64,000 nucleotides of DNA, from contig NZ_CP012479.1 in the NCBI RefSeq assembly GCF_001281315.1, positions 3,966,318 to 4,030,317 of the forward strand, given 5' to 3'. The notes beneath the pieces are model-generated. The model made no database searches. It saw only the letters and a list, made by a program, of their open reading frames with translations, and had not been told where the DNA came from. The position numbers were made by a program, and so were the translations under genes. The stretch comes from Arthrobacter sp. ERGS1:01 (GTDB lineage: Bacteria; Actinomycetota; Actinomycetes; Actinomycetales; Micrococcaceae). Shown piece after piece: positions 45,403 to 55,889 of this stretch (position 1 is the stretch's first letter; each line of letters begins with the position of its first letter).

Positions 45403-46254
45403 GTGGTTCGATCGCCAGAGCATGTCGAATCCGCCGTTGGCGTGGATGAACTAATTTCCGGAAATGGTGCGGCACGCGGCCGCGCGGCCCGGAATCGCCG
45501 TCGGGAACGGGCCAAGCGGCCCAAACAGGGCTTCTTCCGCACGCTCATCCAGGTGCTCGGCGAACTCCTCATCACCGCCGGTGTGATCTTGTTGTTGTTC
45601 GTAGTGTGGGAATTGTGGTGGACAAACATTGACGCCAACAACGCCCAACAGCACGCGGTGACCCAGTTCGCCCACGATTTCAAGGGCCCCGTGACACCGC
45701 CGGCACCCAACGCGCCCACCAACTACGGTCCGCCCAAGGTCATGGCCGCCCCGGAGGTTCCCGGGACAATCTTTGGCGTGGTGTACATTCCCCGTTTCGG
45801 CAAAACCTACAGCCGCCCGCTGGTGGAGGGCACGACGTCGGCCCAGCTGGACACCTACGGACTGGGCCGTTACGACAGCTCCACGATGCCCGGCGGCATT
45901 GGCAACTTTGCCGTGGCCGGGCACCGGCAGACGCACGGCGCCGTGCTTGACGCGATCCACACCCTGGTGCCGGGCGACAAGATCTACGTCCAGACCCAGG
46001 ACGGCTACTACACGTATGTGTTCCGCAACAACGAGATCGTGTTGCCCACCCGTGCCGACGTGCTCCTGCCCGTCCCCACGCAAAAGGGTGCCAAGCCCAC
46101 GGAACGCTTCATGACCATGACCAGCTGCAACCCCCGGTTCGGTTCCGAGGAACGCATCATCGCCTACTCGGTGATGACGTCCTGGCAGCCGGCCAGCGCA
46201 GGCCCGCCGGCAGCGATCGCCGCCCAGGTCGCCGCGAACAAGTCGAAAGGCTAG
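45403..46254 (+). CDS. srtE: Class E sortase
   Basis: 283 residues from GTG 45403, chosen because CAGGAGG lies eight bases upstream (a longer frame starts at 45367). A basic cytoplasmic tail precedes one membrane helix (LGELLITAGVILLLFVVWEL). The extracellular sortase barrel follows, with catalytic His in AVAGHRQTHG, catalytic Cys in TMTSCNPRF and the Arg a few residues later. Class E sortases attach proteins with LAxTG-type signals to the cell wall in high-GC Gram-positives. Confidence 0.93.
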   Translation: MVRSPEHVESAVGVDELISGNGAARGRAARNRRRERAKRPKQGFFRTLIQVLGELLITAGVILLLFVVWELWWTNIDANNAQQHAVTQFAHDFKGPVTPPAPNAPTNYGPPKVMAAPEVPGTIFGVVYIPRFGKTYSRPLVEGTTSAQLDTYGLGRYDSSTMPGGIGNFAVAGHRQTHGAVLDAIHTLVPGDKIYVQTQDGYYTYVFRNNEIVLPTRADVLLPVPTQKGAKPTERFMTMTSCNPRFGSEERIIAYSVMTSWQPASAGPPAAIAAQVAANKSKG

Positions 46255-46256
46255 CC

Positions 46257-46427
46257 ATGTACGGATGGATTTTCCGACACCTGCCCGGGCCGCTGTGGTT
46301 CCGCATCATCACCTCGGTGCTGTTTGTGGTCGCCGCAGTGCTGGTGCTGATGCAGTATGTGTTCCCCTGGCTCTCACAATTCAACCCGCTGACTGACTCA
46401 ACGATTGGTGGTAGTCCCCAGCCATGA
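46257..46427 (+). CDS. Small conserved membrane protein between sortase and pabA
   Basis: 56 residues from ATG 46257, two bases after the sortase stop. The N-terminus MYGWIFRHLPGPLWFRIITS leads into one hydrophobic helix (VLFVVAAVLVLMQYVFPWL) and a short polar tail. The stop overlaps the pabA start (ATGA). Its place matches the conserved small membrane gene near Rv0012 in mycobacteria. No function is known; coupling suggests co-expression with the neighbours. Confidence 0.83.
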   Translation: MYGWIFRHLPGPLWFRIITSVLFVVAAVLVLMQYVFPWLSQFNPLTDSTIGGSPQP

Positions 46428-47062
46428 CCACACGCATTCTGGTGATCGATAATTACGACAGCTTCGTCTACACCCTGGTCGGCTATCTGCAGCAGCTTGG
46501 CGCCGAAACCACTGTGGTCAGGAACGACGACGTCACCCTGGCCGAAGCGGTGGAGCTCGCCGCAGCACGCGACGGGGTCCTGGTCTCCCCCGGGCCGGGA
46601 ACGCCCGCCGAGGCCGGTGTCTGCATTGAGCTGATCAAGTGGTGCGGGGAAAACGCCAAGCCCATGTTTGGGGTGTGCCTGGGCCACCAGGCCCTGGCCG
46701 AAGCCTACGGGGGTGTCGTCACGCACGCCGAACAGCTCATGCACGGCAAGACCAGTGAGGTCCTCCACCACGGGACCAACGTTTTTGCCGGCCTTCCCAG
46801 CCCGGTCACGGCGACCCGCTACCATTCACTGGCCGCCGTTCGATCGACCATCCCGGATTCGCTCGAGATCACCGCCGAAACGGCCGACGGCGTCATCATG
46901 GGTCTTGCTCACAAGAGTGCACCCTTGTGCGGGGTCCAGTTCCACCCGGAATCTGTGCTGACCCAGGGCGGCTACCAGATGGTGGGCAACTGGCTTGAAT
47001 CAGTGGGCCTGGCCGGAGCAGCCGCACACGCGGCCACCCTCAGTCCCCTCATCAACAACTAG
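46424..47062 (+). CDS. pabA: Aminodeoxychorismate/anthranilate synthase glutaminase component
   Basis: 212 residues from ATG 46424. Class I glutamine amidotransferase: LVIDNYDSFVYTLVGYLQQL at the start, the oxyanion motif VSPGPGTPAEAG, the catalytic cysteine in FGVCLGHQALAE (about residue 82), and the His-x-Glu pair in GVQFHPESVLTQGG. It releases ammonia from glutamine for p-aminobenzoate (folate) or anthranilate (tryptophan) synthesis. The origin-near copy linked to pknB is usually called pabA or trpG. The 3' end overlaps the convergent pknB gene by four bases. Confidence 0.93.
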   Translation: MTTRILVIDNYDSFVYTLVGYLQQLGAETTVVRNDDVTLAEAVELAAARDGVLVSPGPGTPAEAGVCIELIKWCGENAKPMFGVCLGHQALAEAYGGVVTHAEQLMHGKTSEVLHHGTNVFAGLPSPVTATRYHSLAAVRSTIPDSLEITAETADGVIMGLAHKSAPLCGVQFHPESVLTQGGYQMVGNWLESVGLAGAAAHAATLSPLINN

Positions 47063-48987
47063 TTCGCGGGGCCCGGGTCCGGGGCCGACGTCGGGGCGGT
47101 AGCCGCCGGATCCGGCGTCGGTGTTGGGGTGGCTGTGGGCGAGGGAGTCGGTGATTCCGGCTCGGGCGCCTTGGCCAGTGTTACCGTGATGACGCTTCGC
47201 TGCGGGACCTCGGTACCGGCCGGCTCGGACTGCCGTATCACCATGCCGGGCGTCACGGCGGCGTTGACGTCCTCCTCGAACTTCACCTGCAGCAGCGGGG
47301 ATGCCTTCTTCAGCGCGGCCTCCACCGCCTTCCTGACCGCCGTGGGGTCCTTTGCCAGGTCAAAGAGTGACGGCATGAGGACCTGGCCGTTGGAAATCTT
47401 CAAGGTGACAGTGGTGCCGACAGGCACGGTTTTCCCCAGCTGCGGATCGGTGGTGACCACAAGATAGGCCTGGATCTGCGGATCGTCGACAAACTGGTTC
47501 GGCCCAATATCCAGGTTCAGCGCGGTCAACTCCGCCCTCACCTCGGATTCGGTCTTGCCGGCCAGGTCGGTGGGGATCTTGACCTCCGAGGGACCCTTGG
47601 ACACCACCACGTCCACCGACGAGTGAATGTCGACCATTGTCCCGGAGTGGGGGTTGGTGCTGATCACTTCACCCACGTCAACCGTGGACGAATAGTCCTC
47701 CGTGCTGTGGGGTTCCAGGCTCAAGCCGCTCAAGATGGCCATGGCGTCTTCCACGGGCATCTTCGTCACCGACGGGACCTGAACCTGCGCGATGGCCGGG
47801 GGCTTGGCGTTGAGAAGATTGAATCCGATGACGCCGCCGGCGGCCAGGATGATGGCCAGAAGGACAAAAAGCGTGGTGATCCAGGCACGGCGCCGGCGCT
47901 TGACCGCACGGCCCGGCTCGTCCGGGACCTCCGGCGTCCCGCCGCCGCGTGAGGTCAGGGTGTTGCTCGCCATGACCCTTGCCATGCCGTGGGTGCCGGG
48001 GCCGTCGTCGTTCGTCAGGGGCGCGGCCAGGGGGGCGGTGCGCTCCGGCTCGGCCGGAGGCGAAAAGAGTGCGGGGGCAGCCGGGACCGTGACGCCGGCC
48101 CGGGCAAGCGGCGCCAGAGTGACGCCGGTGCGGGCGGCGCGCAGGGCGCGTCGGAAGGATGCGGCGTCCTGGAAGCGGTCCTGGCGGTCCTTGAGCAGGG
48201 CCCGCATGAGCACGCTGTCCAGGGCGGGGGAAATTCGTGGATTGAAAACGCTGGGCTCCGGCGGAACCTCACGGACGTGCTGGTAGGCCACGGAAACGGG
48301 AGAGTCGCCCGTGAAGGGCGGCCGGCTGGCCAGCATTTCGTAGAGCAGGCAGGCAGCCGAATACAGGTCGCTGCGGGCGTCGACGGTTTCGCCGCGAGCC
48401 TGTTCGGGTGAGAGGTACTGTGCCGTTCCCATGACCGTCTGCGTTTGGGTCATGGTGGCGGCCGAATCGGACATGGTCCGGGCAATGCCAAAGTCCATGA
48501 CCTTGACATCCCCCAACCGGCCGTCCTCGGTCTCGGTGACCATCACGTTGGCCGGCTTGATGTCGCGGTGCACAATGCCGGCGCGGTGGCTGTATTCCAG
48601 CGCGGACAAAACGCCCAGGGTGAAGTCGATGGCGCGGTCGATGCTGATGGCGTCCTCACGCACCAGTTCCCGCAGCGTTTTGCCTTTGACGTATTCCATG
48701 ACGATGTACGGCAGGGCAGAGCCGTCCTGGCGAAGGTCGCCGGTGGCATGTTCGCCCGTGTCATAGACGGCGACAATGGCGGGATGGTTCAGCCCGGCCA
48801 CGGCCTGGGCCTCGCGCCGGAAACGGGCCTGGAGCTGGGAGTCGCGGGCCACGTCACCACGCAAAAGCTTGATGGCCACCGTGCGGCCAAGGCGAATGTC
48901 GCGGGCCATGTAAACATCGGCCATTCCACCGCGGCCCAACAGCTCGCCGATCTCATACCGTCCATTGAGGACGCGCGGAACACTCAT
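47059..48987 (-). CDS. pknB: Serine/threonine protein kinase PknB with PASTA repeats
   Basis: 642 residues. The kinase domain (1-280) has the glycine loop LLGRGGMADVY, the invariant Lys in AIKLL, the catalytic loop HRDIKPANVMV and DFG in VMDFGIAR. After a juxtamembrane linker and one helix (WITTLFVLLAIILAAGGVIG, about 375-395) come three PASTA repeats (starting VQVPSVTKMPVEDA, VKIPTDLAGKTESE, VLMPSLFDLAKDPT) and a Pro/Thr tail outside the cell. PASTA repeats sense muropeptides or lipid II. The kinase controls growth and division and is opposed by PstP, encoded in the same cluster. Confidence 0.95.
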   Translation of the reverse strand: MSVPRVLNGRYEIGELLGRGGMADVYMARDIRLGRTVAIKLLRGDVARDSQLQARFRREAQAVAGLNHPAIVAVYDTGEHATGDLRQDGSALPYIVMEYVKGKTLRELVREDAISIDRAIDFTLGVLSALEYSHRAGIVHRDIKPANVMVTETEDGRLGDVKVMDFGIARTMSDSAATMTQTQTVMGTAQYLSPEQARGETVDARSDLYSAACLLYEMLASRPPFTGDSPVSVAYQHVREVPPEPSVFNPRISPALDSVLMRALLKDRQDRFQDAASFRRALRAARTGVTLAPLARAGVTVPAAPALFSPPAEPERTAPLAAPLTNDDGPGTHGMARVMASNTLTSRGGGTPEVPDEPGRAVKRRRRAWITTLFVLLAIILAAGGVIGFNLLNAKPPAIAQVQVPSVTKMPVEDAMAILSGLSLEPHSTEDYSSTVDVGEVISTNPHSGTMVDIHSSVDVVVSKGPSEVKIPTDLAGKTESEVRAELTALNLDIGPNQFVDDPQIQAYLVVTTDPQLGKTVPVGTTVTLKISNGQVLMPSLFDLAKDPTAVRKAVEAALKKASPLLQVKFEEDVNAAVTPGMVIRQSEPAGTEVPQRSVITVTLAKAPEPESPTPSPTATPTPTPDPAATAPTSAPDPGPAN

Positions 48988-49047
48988 CGGTGTTTGATGT
49001 CCTTTCGGGTGGTGGGAGGGGAAAGCTGGAGGGCCGTGGCGATGGTG

Positions 49048-50865
49048 CTACGGCGCCGCGGGTGCGGTGGCGGTATCCGTGGCCGCGTCTGTCGGCGGAG
49101 CCTCGGTGGCCGGGGGCGGTCCCGTGGTGGACACGTAGTAGGTCACCACGGATCCCTTGGGCGCCTGCACCCCGGCGTTGGGGGTACTGCGAATAACGTT
49201 GCCCTTGGCGACGGTCGACGACGGTTCGTCCACCTGGGCGGGCTCAAAGCCCGCCGCCACGAGCGCTGCGTTGTAGGCGGCGGCCGTCTGCCCCGAGAAG
49301 GACGGCACGGTTGCCATTTCCGGTCCCTTGGAAACCGTCACGGTCACCTCGGTGCCGGGTGCCAGCGGGCCGGTGGGGCCCAAGTCGATGACCGAACCGG
49401 CGGGTACGGTGGCGCTGAAGTCGTCGGTACGGACCACCTTCAGTTTCATATCCTCCAGCTGGGTCCGCACCTGGTCAAAGGGCTGGCCCTTGAACTGGTC
49501 CGCGTAGACCGTCACGTCCTTGGGAGTCTCGGTGGTGGGCTCCTGCGTGGGGGTTTCGGGCAGCGTTGCCTCCGGCGTCGTCTCCGTCGGTGAGGGGCTT
49601 GCCGACGTTGACGTTGTTGCCGTGGTGGCCGGGGTCGGCTTTGAGTCAAAGACACCCCAGCTCTGGAGCAGGAGCGCGCCGACGGCAAAGAGCAGCAGGG
49701 CGATCAAGGCAACCGCCGGCCAGGTCCACGGGCTGCGTCCACGCTTCGCCGGCGCGGGCGGCTCCTCCTCGGAATCAAACTCGTCCAACACGCCGCCATC
49801 CGGGTCGATTGCCTCGTCCCAGGCACGCTCGGCGCTGAGGGCGTCGGCGCGTGAGAGCTCGGTGGTCGCGGCACCCGCGTCGACGGCGTCGGCACTGACA
49901 GTGGGCAGCGCCGTCGTGCTTGGTTCCGGAACATTGCCCACCACCGTGGTGGCGGCTGTGGCATTGAGGTCCACGGGCGCCGTGATGGGGCCGGTGCTGG
50001 ATTCAAACAACAGCATGCCGGGCACGGCGGCGTGTGCGGCCTTGATGTCGCCCACGCGAATGGCCTCGGCGGCATCGGCAAGCTTCAACGCGTTCGCCGG
50101 ACGGTTCGCCGGGTCCTTGGCCAACATGGACATGAGCAGGGCGCGCACCGGGGTGGGCAGCGTGTCCGGCAGCGGCGGCGGCGCGTCATTGACCTGGGCC
50201 AGGGCAATGGCGATCTGCGACTCGCCCGAGAACGGGCGGTGGCCGGTGATGCACTCATAACCTATGACGCCCAGGGAATATATGTCGCTGGATCCGGTTG
50301 CCACCTGGCCGGTGGCCTGTTCCGGTGCCAGGTACTGGGCTGTGCCCATGACCTGTCCGGTCTGGGTGAGCGGAACCTGGTCGGCGAGCCGGGCAATGCC
50401 GAAGTCGGTGATCTTCACGCGCCCCTCGGGCGTGATCAGCAGGTTTCCGGGCTTGACGTCGCGGTGCACCAGGCCCTGCGCGTGGGCCACGGCAAGGGCG
50501 CGGGCGGTCTGGGCGATCATGGACAGGGTCCAGTCGGCCGACAACACATGCTCGCGTTCAATCAGCGCGGACAAGGGCTCGCCGGGCACCAGTTCCATGA
50601 CCAGGTAGGCGGAACCGTCCTCCTCGCCGTAGTCAAAGACGTTGGCGATTCCCACATGGTTCAGCAGTGCCGTGTGCTTGGCCTCTGCCCGGAACCGGGC
50701 ACGGAAACCGGGGTCCCCCGTGTATTCGTCCTTGAGGATCTTGATTGCGACAATCCGGCCCAGAACCAGGTCCTGTGCCTTCCAAACCTCCCCCATGCCG
50801 CCAATGGCAATGCGTGAGGTTAGTTGGAATCTGCCGCCTAAGGTGATTCCTGAAGTAGGCCTCAC
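49048..50865 (-). CDS. pknA: Serine/threonine protein kinase PknA-like, with PASTA repeats
   Basis: 605 residues. The kinase domain has [12 protein letters not shown], the Lys in [18 protein letters not shown] and DFG in [10 protein letters not shown] long acidic Ala/Thr-rich linker, one membrane helix ([20 protein letters not shown], about 405-425), a Thr/Ser-rich spacer and then two PASTA repeats ([16 protein letters not shown] and [15 protein letters not shown]) follow. Mycobacterial PknA has no PASTA repeats, so this copy differs. It overlaps pbpA by four bases and lies in the pstP-rodA-pbpA-pknA-pknB operon. Confidence 0.93.
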   Translation of the reverse strand: MRPTSGITLGGRFQLTSRIAIGGMGEVWKAQDLVLGRIVAIKILKDEYTGDPGFRARFRAEAKHTALLNHVGIANVFDYGEEDGSAYLVMELVPGEPLSALIEREHVLSADWTLSMIAQTARALAVAHAQGLVHRDVKPGNLLITPEGRVKITDFGIARLADQVPLTQTGQVMGTAQYLAPEQATGQVATGSSDIYSLGVIGYECITGHRPFSGESQIAIALAQVNDAPPPLPDTLPTPVRALLMSMLAKDPANRPANALKLADAAEAIRVGDIKAAHAAVPGMLLFESSTGPITAPVDLNATAATTVVGNVPEPSTTALPTVSADAVDAGAATTELSRADALSAERAWDEAIDPDGGVLDEFDSEEEPPAPAKRGRSPWTWPAVALIALLLFAVGALLLQSWGVFDSKPTPATTATTSTSASPSPTETTPEATLPETPTQEPTTETPKDVTVYADQFKGQPFDQVRTQLEDMKLKVVRTDDFSATVPAGSVIDLGPTGPLAPGTEVTVTVSKGPEMATVPSFSGQTAAAYNAALVAAGFEPAQVDEPSSTVAKGNVIRSTPNAGVQAPKGSVVTYYVSTTGPPPATEAPPTDAATDTATAPAAP

Positions 50866-52319
50866 TTTTTCAACACCGCCTTGAAGAGTTTGCTTGCATT
50901 GGGACTTGTTAATTGTGCCCCGGTCGGGACATCAACATTTGGCATAACGATCGTGACCACCACTTGGGGGTCGTCCGCGGGCGCGAACCCGGTGAACCAC
51001 GCGTTGTTCAGGCCCGTGTCCCCCACCTCCGCGGTACCTGTCTTGGCGGCCACCTTGACGCCGGGTACGGCGGCCGCGGCCGCGATGCCGTTATCGACCA
51101 CACTGACCATCCAATCGGTCATTTGCGCGGCAATGGCGGGCGTCGTGGACTGGCGCAGTTCTACCGGGGTCAGGCTTGACACCGTCTTGAGGTCGGGCGT
51201 GCGGACGGTTTGCACCAGGTTTGGCTTCATCTGCTTGCCCCCGTTGGCAATCGCCGCGGTCATCATGGAGATCTGCAGGGGTGTTGCCACCACGTTGCGC
51301 TGGCCAATGGCGCTTTGGGCCAGTGCCGGCTGGTCGAGGACGCCCTGGCTGCCCGGGAAGCGGCTGGTCTCGACGCCCATGGGGAACTGCAGCGAGGAGT
51401 CATTGAAGCCGAACTTGTCCGCCTGGGCCTTGATGGCATCCTGACCCAGGTCAAGGGCGATGCTGGCAAACGGGGTGTTGCACGAGTTTTCCAGGGCAAA
51501 GGCGAAGGTGGCCTTCGTCTGCGTGTAGCACTGGCCGTACAGGTAGTTGGGCAGCGAGTAGTCAATGCCGGGGAACGTCAGGTTTGCCGGGTTGGGCAGC
51601 ACGCTGTCCTTGTTGTATTTCCCGGATTCCAGGGCCGCCGCCGTGTCGACGAGCTTGAACACCGAACCCGGAGCGTAGACCTGCCGGAAAGCAGGCGAAC
51701 CAAAGAGGTTGATGCTCGGTTCATTGACCAGCTGGCCGTAGGACTTGGCCACTGCCGCGGGACTGTGGCTGGCCATCAGGTTCGTGTCGTACGACGGCTT
51801 GGACGCCATGGCGATGATGGCCCCGGTCTTGGGGTTCTCCACCACGATCGAGCCGGCAATGCCGTCCGGGATCATGTCGTAGGCCATCTTCTGGATGGCC
51901 GGGTCAATGGTCAGCTCCACGGAGCGGCCCTGCGGTGCGGCACCCGTGAAGGCCTGGGCGATCTTGTCGAACAAGGCATCGCTGGACGTTCCGAGAAGAT
52001 CGTCCTTCATGGCCGCCTCGATGCCGTACGCGCCGTTCTTCTGGCTGAAGAAGCCCGTCAACCCCGCGTAAAGGTAGGGGTCGCTGTACTTGCGCTGGTA
52101 CTTGCAGTCCGAATCCGTGGCCACCGACTCCGCGATCGGGTGGCCGCCCACCAGGATGGGGCCGCGGTTGCTGCAAAAGGTTTGCAACAACTGACGATTG
52201 TTGTTGGGGTTGTTGTTCAACGCATCAACGGCAAAGAACTGCACGTAAGTGATGGCGCCAAAGAGCACCGCAAACAAGGCGATGGCCACTATCCAGGAAC
52301 TGCGAATCGCTTGGTTCAT
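50862..52319 (-). CDS. pbpA: Class B penicillin-binding protein PbpA
   Basis: 485 residues. One N-terminal membrane helix ([20 protein letters not shown]) is followed by a short pedestal and the transpeptidase domain: SxxK in PGSVFKLVD, SxN in ENSCNTPF and KTG in [10 protein letters not shown]. It cross-links peptidoglycan with the SEDS glycosyltransferase RodA, encoded upstream and overlapping by four bases. Targets of beta-lactams. Confidence 0.95.
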   Translation of the reverse strand: MNQAIRSSWIVAIALFAVLFGAITYVQFFAVDALNNNPNNNRQLLQTFCSNRGPILVGGHPIAESVATDSDCKYQRKYSDPYLYAGLTGFFSQKNGAYGIEAAMKDDLLGTSSDALFDKIAQAFTGAAPQGRSVELTIDPAIQKMAYDMIPDGIAGSIVVENPKTGAIIAMASKPSYDTNLMASHSPAAVAKSYGQLVNEPSINLFGSPAFRQVYAPGSVFKLVDTAAALESGKYNKDSVLPNPANLTFPGIDYSLPNYLYGQCYTQTKATFAFALENSCNTPFASIALDLGQDAIKAQADKFGFNDSSLQFPMGVETSRFPGSQGVLDQPALAQSAIGQRNVVATPLQISMMTAAIANGGKQMKPNLVQTVRTPDLKTVSSLTPVELRQSTTPAIAAQMTDWMVSVVDNGIAAAAAVPGVKVAAKTGTAEVGDTGLNNAWFTGFAPADDPQVVVTIVMPNVDVPTGAQLTSPNASKLFKAVLKK

Positions 52320-53680
52320 GCTGCCGACACCTCCGAAGTGGTTTCTTGGCGTGGTTCCGCGGAGACGTCGATCGGGCGCCGCGCGGCATCTGAAATCTTA
52401 AGGATCAAGGCAACGATGATCCAGTTGGCCAGCAGGGATGACCCACCCGCGGCAAGGAACGGCGTCGTGAGGCCGGTCAGCGGGATCAGCCGGGTGACTC
52501 CGCCAATGATGACGAAGCACTGCAGGGCCACGGCGAAGGCCAGGCCAACGGCCAGCAGCTTCCCGAATGAGTCCCTGGTGCCGAGGGCTGCCCGGAATCC
52601 GCGCGCAATCAGCAAGGCATAGAGGCAGAGGATCGCGAACAGGCCCACCAGGCCCAGTTCCTCGCCAATGCTGGCCACGATCATGTCGCTGTTGGCCAGG
52701 GGGACGCTGTTGGGGTTTCCCCTGCCCAGCCCGGTGCCCAACAGGCCGCCGTTGGCCATGCCAAACAAGCCCTGGACAACCTGGTAGCTGCCGTCGGCGA
52801 TGTAGTCCGGGCTGAAAGCGTAGATCCACGTATTGATGCGCTTCGTGACGTGCGGGAAAATATGGTACGCGGCAAAACCGCCCACCACCATCAAAACCAT
52901 GCCGATGAAGACCCAGCTGATACGGCTCGTGGCCACATAGATCATGACCATGAACAGGCCGAAGAACAGAATGGATGTGCCGAGGTCGTGCTGGAACACC
53001 AGGACGCCCACGCTCGCCAACCAGGCGATAACCATGGGGGCAAGGTCGCGCACCCGCGGCAGCTGCAGGGGGCCGATCTTCTTTCCGGCCAGCAGGATCA
53101 GGTCACGGTTGGAAGAAAGATACCCGGCAAAGAATATGGCGAGCGTGATCTTGGCGATTTCGCCCGGCTGGAACGTGAACGGGCCCAGTTTGATCCAGAC
53201 GGTTGCACCATTCACGTCACCGGCCGAGACGCCGGGGACCAGCGGCAGTAGCAGCAGGACCACGGAGACCACGAGGGAGATGTACGTATAGCGGCGCAGG
53301 ATCCGGTGGTCCTTCAGCAGCCAGATGACGGCCACGGCGGCGGCCACGGCCAGGCCGGTCCACAGCCATTGGCGTTGCCCGGCGTTGTCGCCCGAGGCAA
53401 GGTCAAGGCGGTGAATGACGGCCAAACCGATGCCGTTGAGGGCAACCACAACGGGCAATATAACCGGGTCGGCATATTTTGCCCGAAAGCGCAGGGAAAC
53501 ATGGACCGCCAGGGAAAGGAATGCCAAAACTGCGGCCTGGGTATAGAAATCCTTGTCAAAGGCGCGACCGAGGTCAAGGTTTACGAGCGCGTTGGCCATG
53601 ATGCCGACGGCGAGGGCCAGAACCAGCAAAAGCAGCTCAATGTTTCGTCGCGGCCGGGGCACTGTCAATAGTTGGCTCAT
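52316..53680 (-). CDS. rodA: SEDS peptidoglycan polymerase RodA/FtsW family
   Basis: 454 residues from ATG 53680, with GGAGGTGGGC just upstream (the longer frame to 53896 lies in the pstP gene). About twelve membrane helices; the SEDS signature is in the large loop region (YAFSPDYIADGSYQVVQGLF then NGGLLGTGLGRGNPN) and near the end (IGGVTRLIPLTGLTTPFLAAG). It polymerises lipid II glycan strands together with PbpA. ATGA overlap with pstP couples the genes. Confidence 0.94.
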   Translation of the reverse strand: MSQLLTVPRPRRNIELLLLVLALAVGIMANALVNLDLGRAFDKDFYTQAAVLAFLSLAVHVSLRFRAKYADPVILPVVVALNGIGLAVIHRLDLASGDNAGQRQWLWTGLAVAAAVAVIWLLKDHRILRRYTYISLVVSVVLLLLPLVPGVSAGDVNGATVWIKLGPFTFQPGEIAKITLAIFFAGYLSSNRDLILLAGKKIGPLQLPRVRDLAPMVIAWLASVGVLVFQHDLGTSILFFGLFMVMIYVATSRISWVFIGMVLMVVGGFAAYHIFPHVTKRINTWIYAFSPDYIADGSYQVVQGLFGMANGGLLGTGLGRGNPNSVPLANSDMIVASIGEELGLVGLFAILCLYALLIARGFRAALGTRDSFGKLLAVGLAFAVALQCFVIIGGVTRLIPLTGLTTPFLAAGGSSLLANWIIVALILKISDAARRPIDVSAEPRQETTSEVSAA

Positions 53681-55407
53681 TGCCCACCTCCTGGTGTGCA
53701 GCTTGGGGTGGCGGACGGGACGGCTATGGTCGTTGCAGGCGAGGTGGGCTTTGCGCTTGCCTTGGCCGCAGCTGTCGGCTTGGAGGTTGCGGAAGCCGAA
53801 GCAGTCGGCTTGGCCGAGGCTGTGGCCTTCGTGGTAGCCGAGGACTTGGCGGTGGCGGACGGTGCAGGCGCCGTGGTTGCCGCAATACGTTGGCACGGCG
53901 GCGTGCTGGAACCGGTTCCGAGCTGGAGGTCGCTCACGATCTGTTCGGCGTTGGCAAGACTCGCGGCCGGCATGGTCTGGGCAACCAGCTGTTGGGAGTA
54001 TTCGGGCAACGATGAGACGGTGATGTCCGTTTCATGCTGTAGGTGCGAAAGCGTGATCGGGCCAAGGTTCTGCGAGACGCCCTGGTAGATGGCGACGTTT
54101 CCGTTGGAAACACCCACAAAGTACTGGGTTTGGGTCCAGGCATAGGCAATCCAGGCGCCCGCCACAATGGCGATGACCACCAGTGCACCCACCACGGCAA
54201 GGACCATCGGGCGGTAGCCGGCCCGCGGCAAGGATTCCTCGGTGTCGTCGACGATGGCCGCGGCGTCGCTTGGCTTGTGCGTGAGGACGGTGGCGGCACG
54301 ACGGGTGGCGGGGTGATGGGCCAGCTGGGGTATTTTGCCCTCTTCGTTTGCCGTGACGGCTGCGCCGACCAGTTCGTGCGGGCGGCGTGAGAGCTCTTCC
54401 CGAACGACGGCGGCACGGATGTGGGCGTCAAGGTCCTCGGCGGGCGTCTCGGAGTCGTCGTCCGAGGCTGTCGTCGGATCGGAGGTTGCCGAGGTTTCTG
54501 GTTTGTGCGGCTTCACTGACTCCGTCACGGCCTCGGCGGTGGCCGTCGCAGCGTCCCCGGGGCGGGCATGCGCCGATAGCGCCGGCAGGTCGTGCTCGTC
54601 GGGAACCGTGCCGCCGGCGTTGACGGAGGCGGAAATTGTGTCCAGCGCAGCCGTGGAGGTGTCTTCCGGGGTGGGTTCGACGACGTCGAAAACCACTACG
54701 GTGACGTTGTCGGGAGAGCCGGCCGCCAGCGTCAACTCAATGAGGGTGTCTGCGGCAGCGCCCAAACTCTTCGTGTGGCGGATGACTTCCTCGATCATCT
54801 CGGCCCGGACAAAGTTCAATCCGTCGCTGCACAGCAGCCAGCGTTCGCCTACGGTGGCGTCAAAGTACTTCAGGTCCAATTCGGGGGACGCATCCACGTC
54901 CCCCAGGACGCGCATCAGCACGTTCTTGTGCGGGTGCACCTCGGCTTCGGCCTCGGTCATCCGGCCTTCATCGATCATGCGCTGCACAAAGGTGTGATCG
55001 GTGCTCATCTGTTCAAAGACGTCGTCCTTGAGTCGATAGGCGCGTGAGTCGCCGATGTGGGCGTAGGCAAGGCGTTCACCGGAGAGCAGCAGTGCCGTCA
55101 CCGTCGTGCCCATGCCGGCCAGTTTTGGGTTGACGTGAACCAGTTCCGAAAGGAGCGAATTGGCCGTCTGGATCTCATCGGCAAGGTGTGCGCCGGCGTC
55201 GGCTTCGTGACCGTCGTGGTCAAGGTGGATCAAGTCAAGGACTGTGGAGGCGCTGGCGACATCGCCGCCGGCATGGCCGCCCATGCCGTCGGCAACGACG
55301 GCCAGGTAGTGGCCGGCGTAGGCGGAATCGTCGTTCTTCGCCCTGACCAGGCCCACGTGCGATCTCGCGGCATACCGCAGGATCAGCGGGTGTGCGGGCA
55401 TGCTCAC
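53677..55407 (-). CDS. pstP: PP2C-family serine/threonine phosphatase PstP
   Basis: 576 residues from GTG 55407, which overlaps the previous stop as GTGA. The PP2C domain (about 8-240) has RAKNDDSAY, VADGMGGHAGGDVAS, the metal-binding Asp in LCSDGLNF and GSPDNVTVVVFDV. An acidic linker leads to one membrane helix (MVLAVVGALVVIAIVAGAWI, about 395-415), and the outer tail is extremely rich in Ala, Thr, Lys and Ser. It removes phosphates placed by PknA and PknB, closing the control loop on cell-wall growth. Confidence 0.95.
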   Translation of the reverse strand: MSMPAHPLILRYAARSHVGLVRAKNDDSAYAGHYLAVVADGMGGHAGGDVASASTVLDLIHLDHDGHEADAGAHLADEIQTANSLLSELVHVNPKLAGMGTTVTALLLSGERLAYAHIGDSRAYRLKDDVFEQMSTDHTFVQRMIDEGRMTEAEAEVHPHKNVLMRVLGDVDASPELDLKYFDATVGERWLLCSDGLNFVRAEMIEEVIRHTKSLGAAADTLIELTLAAGSPDNVTVVVFDVVEPTPEDTSTAALDTISASVNAGGTVPDEHDLPALSAHARPGDAATATAEAVTESVKPHKPETSATSDPTTASDDDSETPAEDLDAHIRAAVVREELSRRPHELVGAAVTANEEGKIPQLAHHPATRRAATVLTHKPSDAAAIVDDTEESLPRAGYRPMVLAVVGALVVIAIVAGAWIAYAWTQTQYFVGVSNGNVAIYQGVSQNLGPITLSHLQHETDITVSSLPEYSQQLVAQTMPAASLANAEQIVSDLQLGTGSSTPPCQRIAATTAPAPSATAKSSATTKATASAKPTASASATSKPTAAAKASAKPTSPATTIAVPSATPSCTPGGGQ

Positions 55408-55889
55408 GGCCTCAATTCAATGACCGTTTTGCCGATCCGAACCGGGACGCCAAGTTCCACGGGGAGGGCGCGGGTAAGTTGCGCGCCGCCAAGGTAGGTG
55501 CCATTGGTTGAGCCAAGGTCTTCAATGAACCAGCGGGTTCCCTGGGGGAACAGGCGTGCATGGCGGCCCGACGCGTAGTCGTCCTCGAGCACCAGCGTTG
55601 CCTCCTGCGCGCGGCCCAGGAGAATCGGGGTCCCGGAGAGTTCCAGGGTGGTGCCCGTCAGAGGTCCTTCGGTGACCACAAGGTGGCCGGCCTGGACCTT
55701 GGTGGGTGCTGCGGCAGGAAGCAGTTCCGGATGCTTGCGGGCCTGCCGGGCCGTGGGTGCGCCCACCTTTGCCTTGCGCCCAATAACCAGGTCGCGGCGC
55801 ATGGCGGCAACAACACTGAAGACCATGACCCACATCAGGACCAGGAACCCAAAACGCAAAATGGTGACTATCAGGCTCATATCATTCAT
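55404..55889 (-). CDS. fhaB: FHA-domain protein FhaB (FipA partner type)
   Basis: 161 residues. An N-terminal membrane helix (LIVTILRFGFLVLMWVMVFS) is followed by a basic linker and a C-terminal FHA domain (PILLGRAQEATLVLEDDYAS, GRHARLF, LGSTNGTYL). FHA domains bind phosphothreonine, here most likely on the kinases of the same operon. It overlaps pstP and fhaA (ATGA), indicating one transcript. Confidence 0.93.
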   Translation of the reverse strand: MNDMSLIVTILRFGFLVLMWVMVFSVVAAMRRDLVIGRKAKVGAPTARQARKHPELLPAAAPTKVQAGHLVVTEGPLTGTTLELSGTPILLGRAQEATLVLEDDYASGRHARLFPQGTRWFIEDLGSTNGTYLGGAQLTRALPVELGVPVRIGKTVIELRP

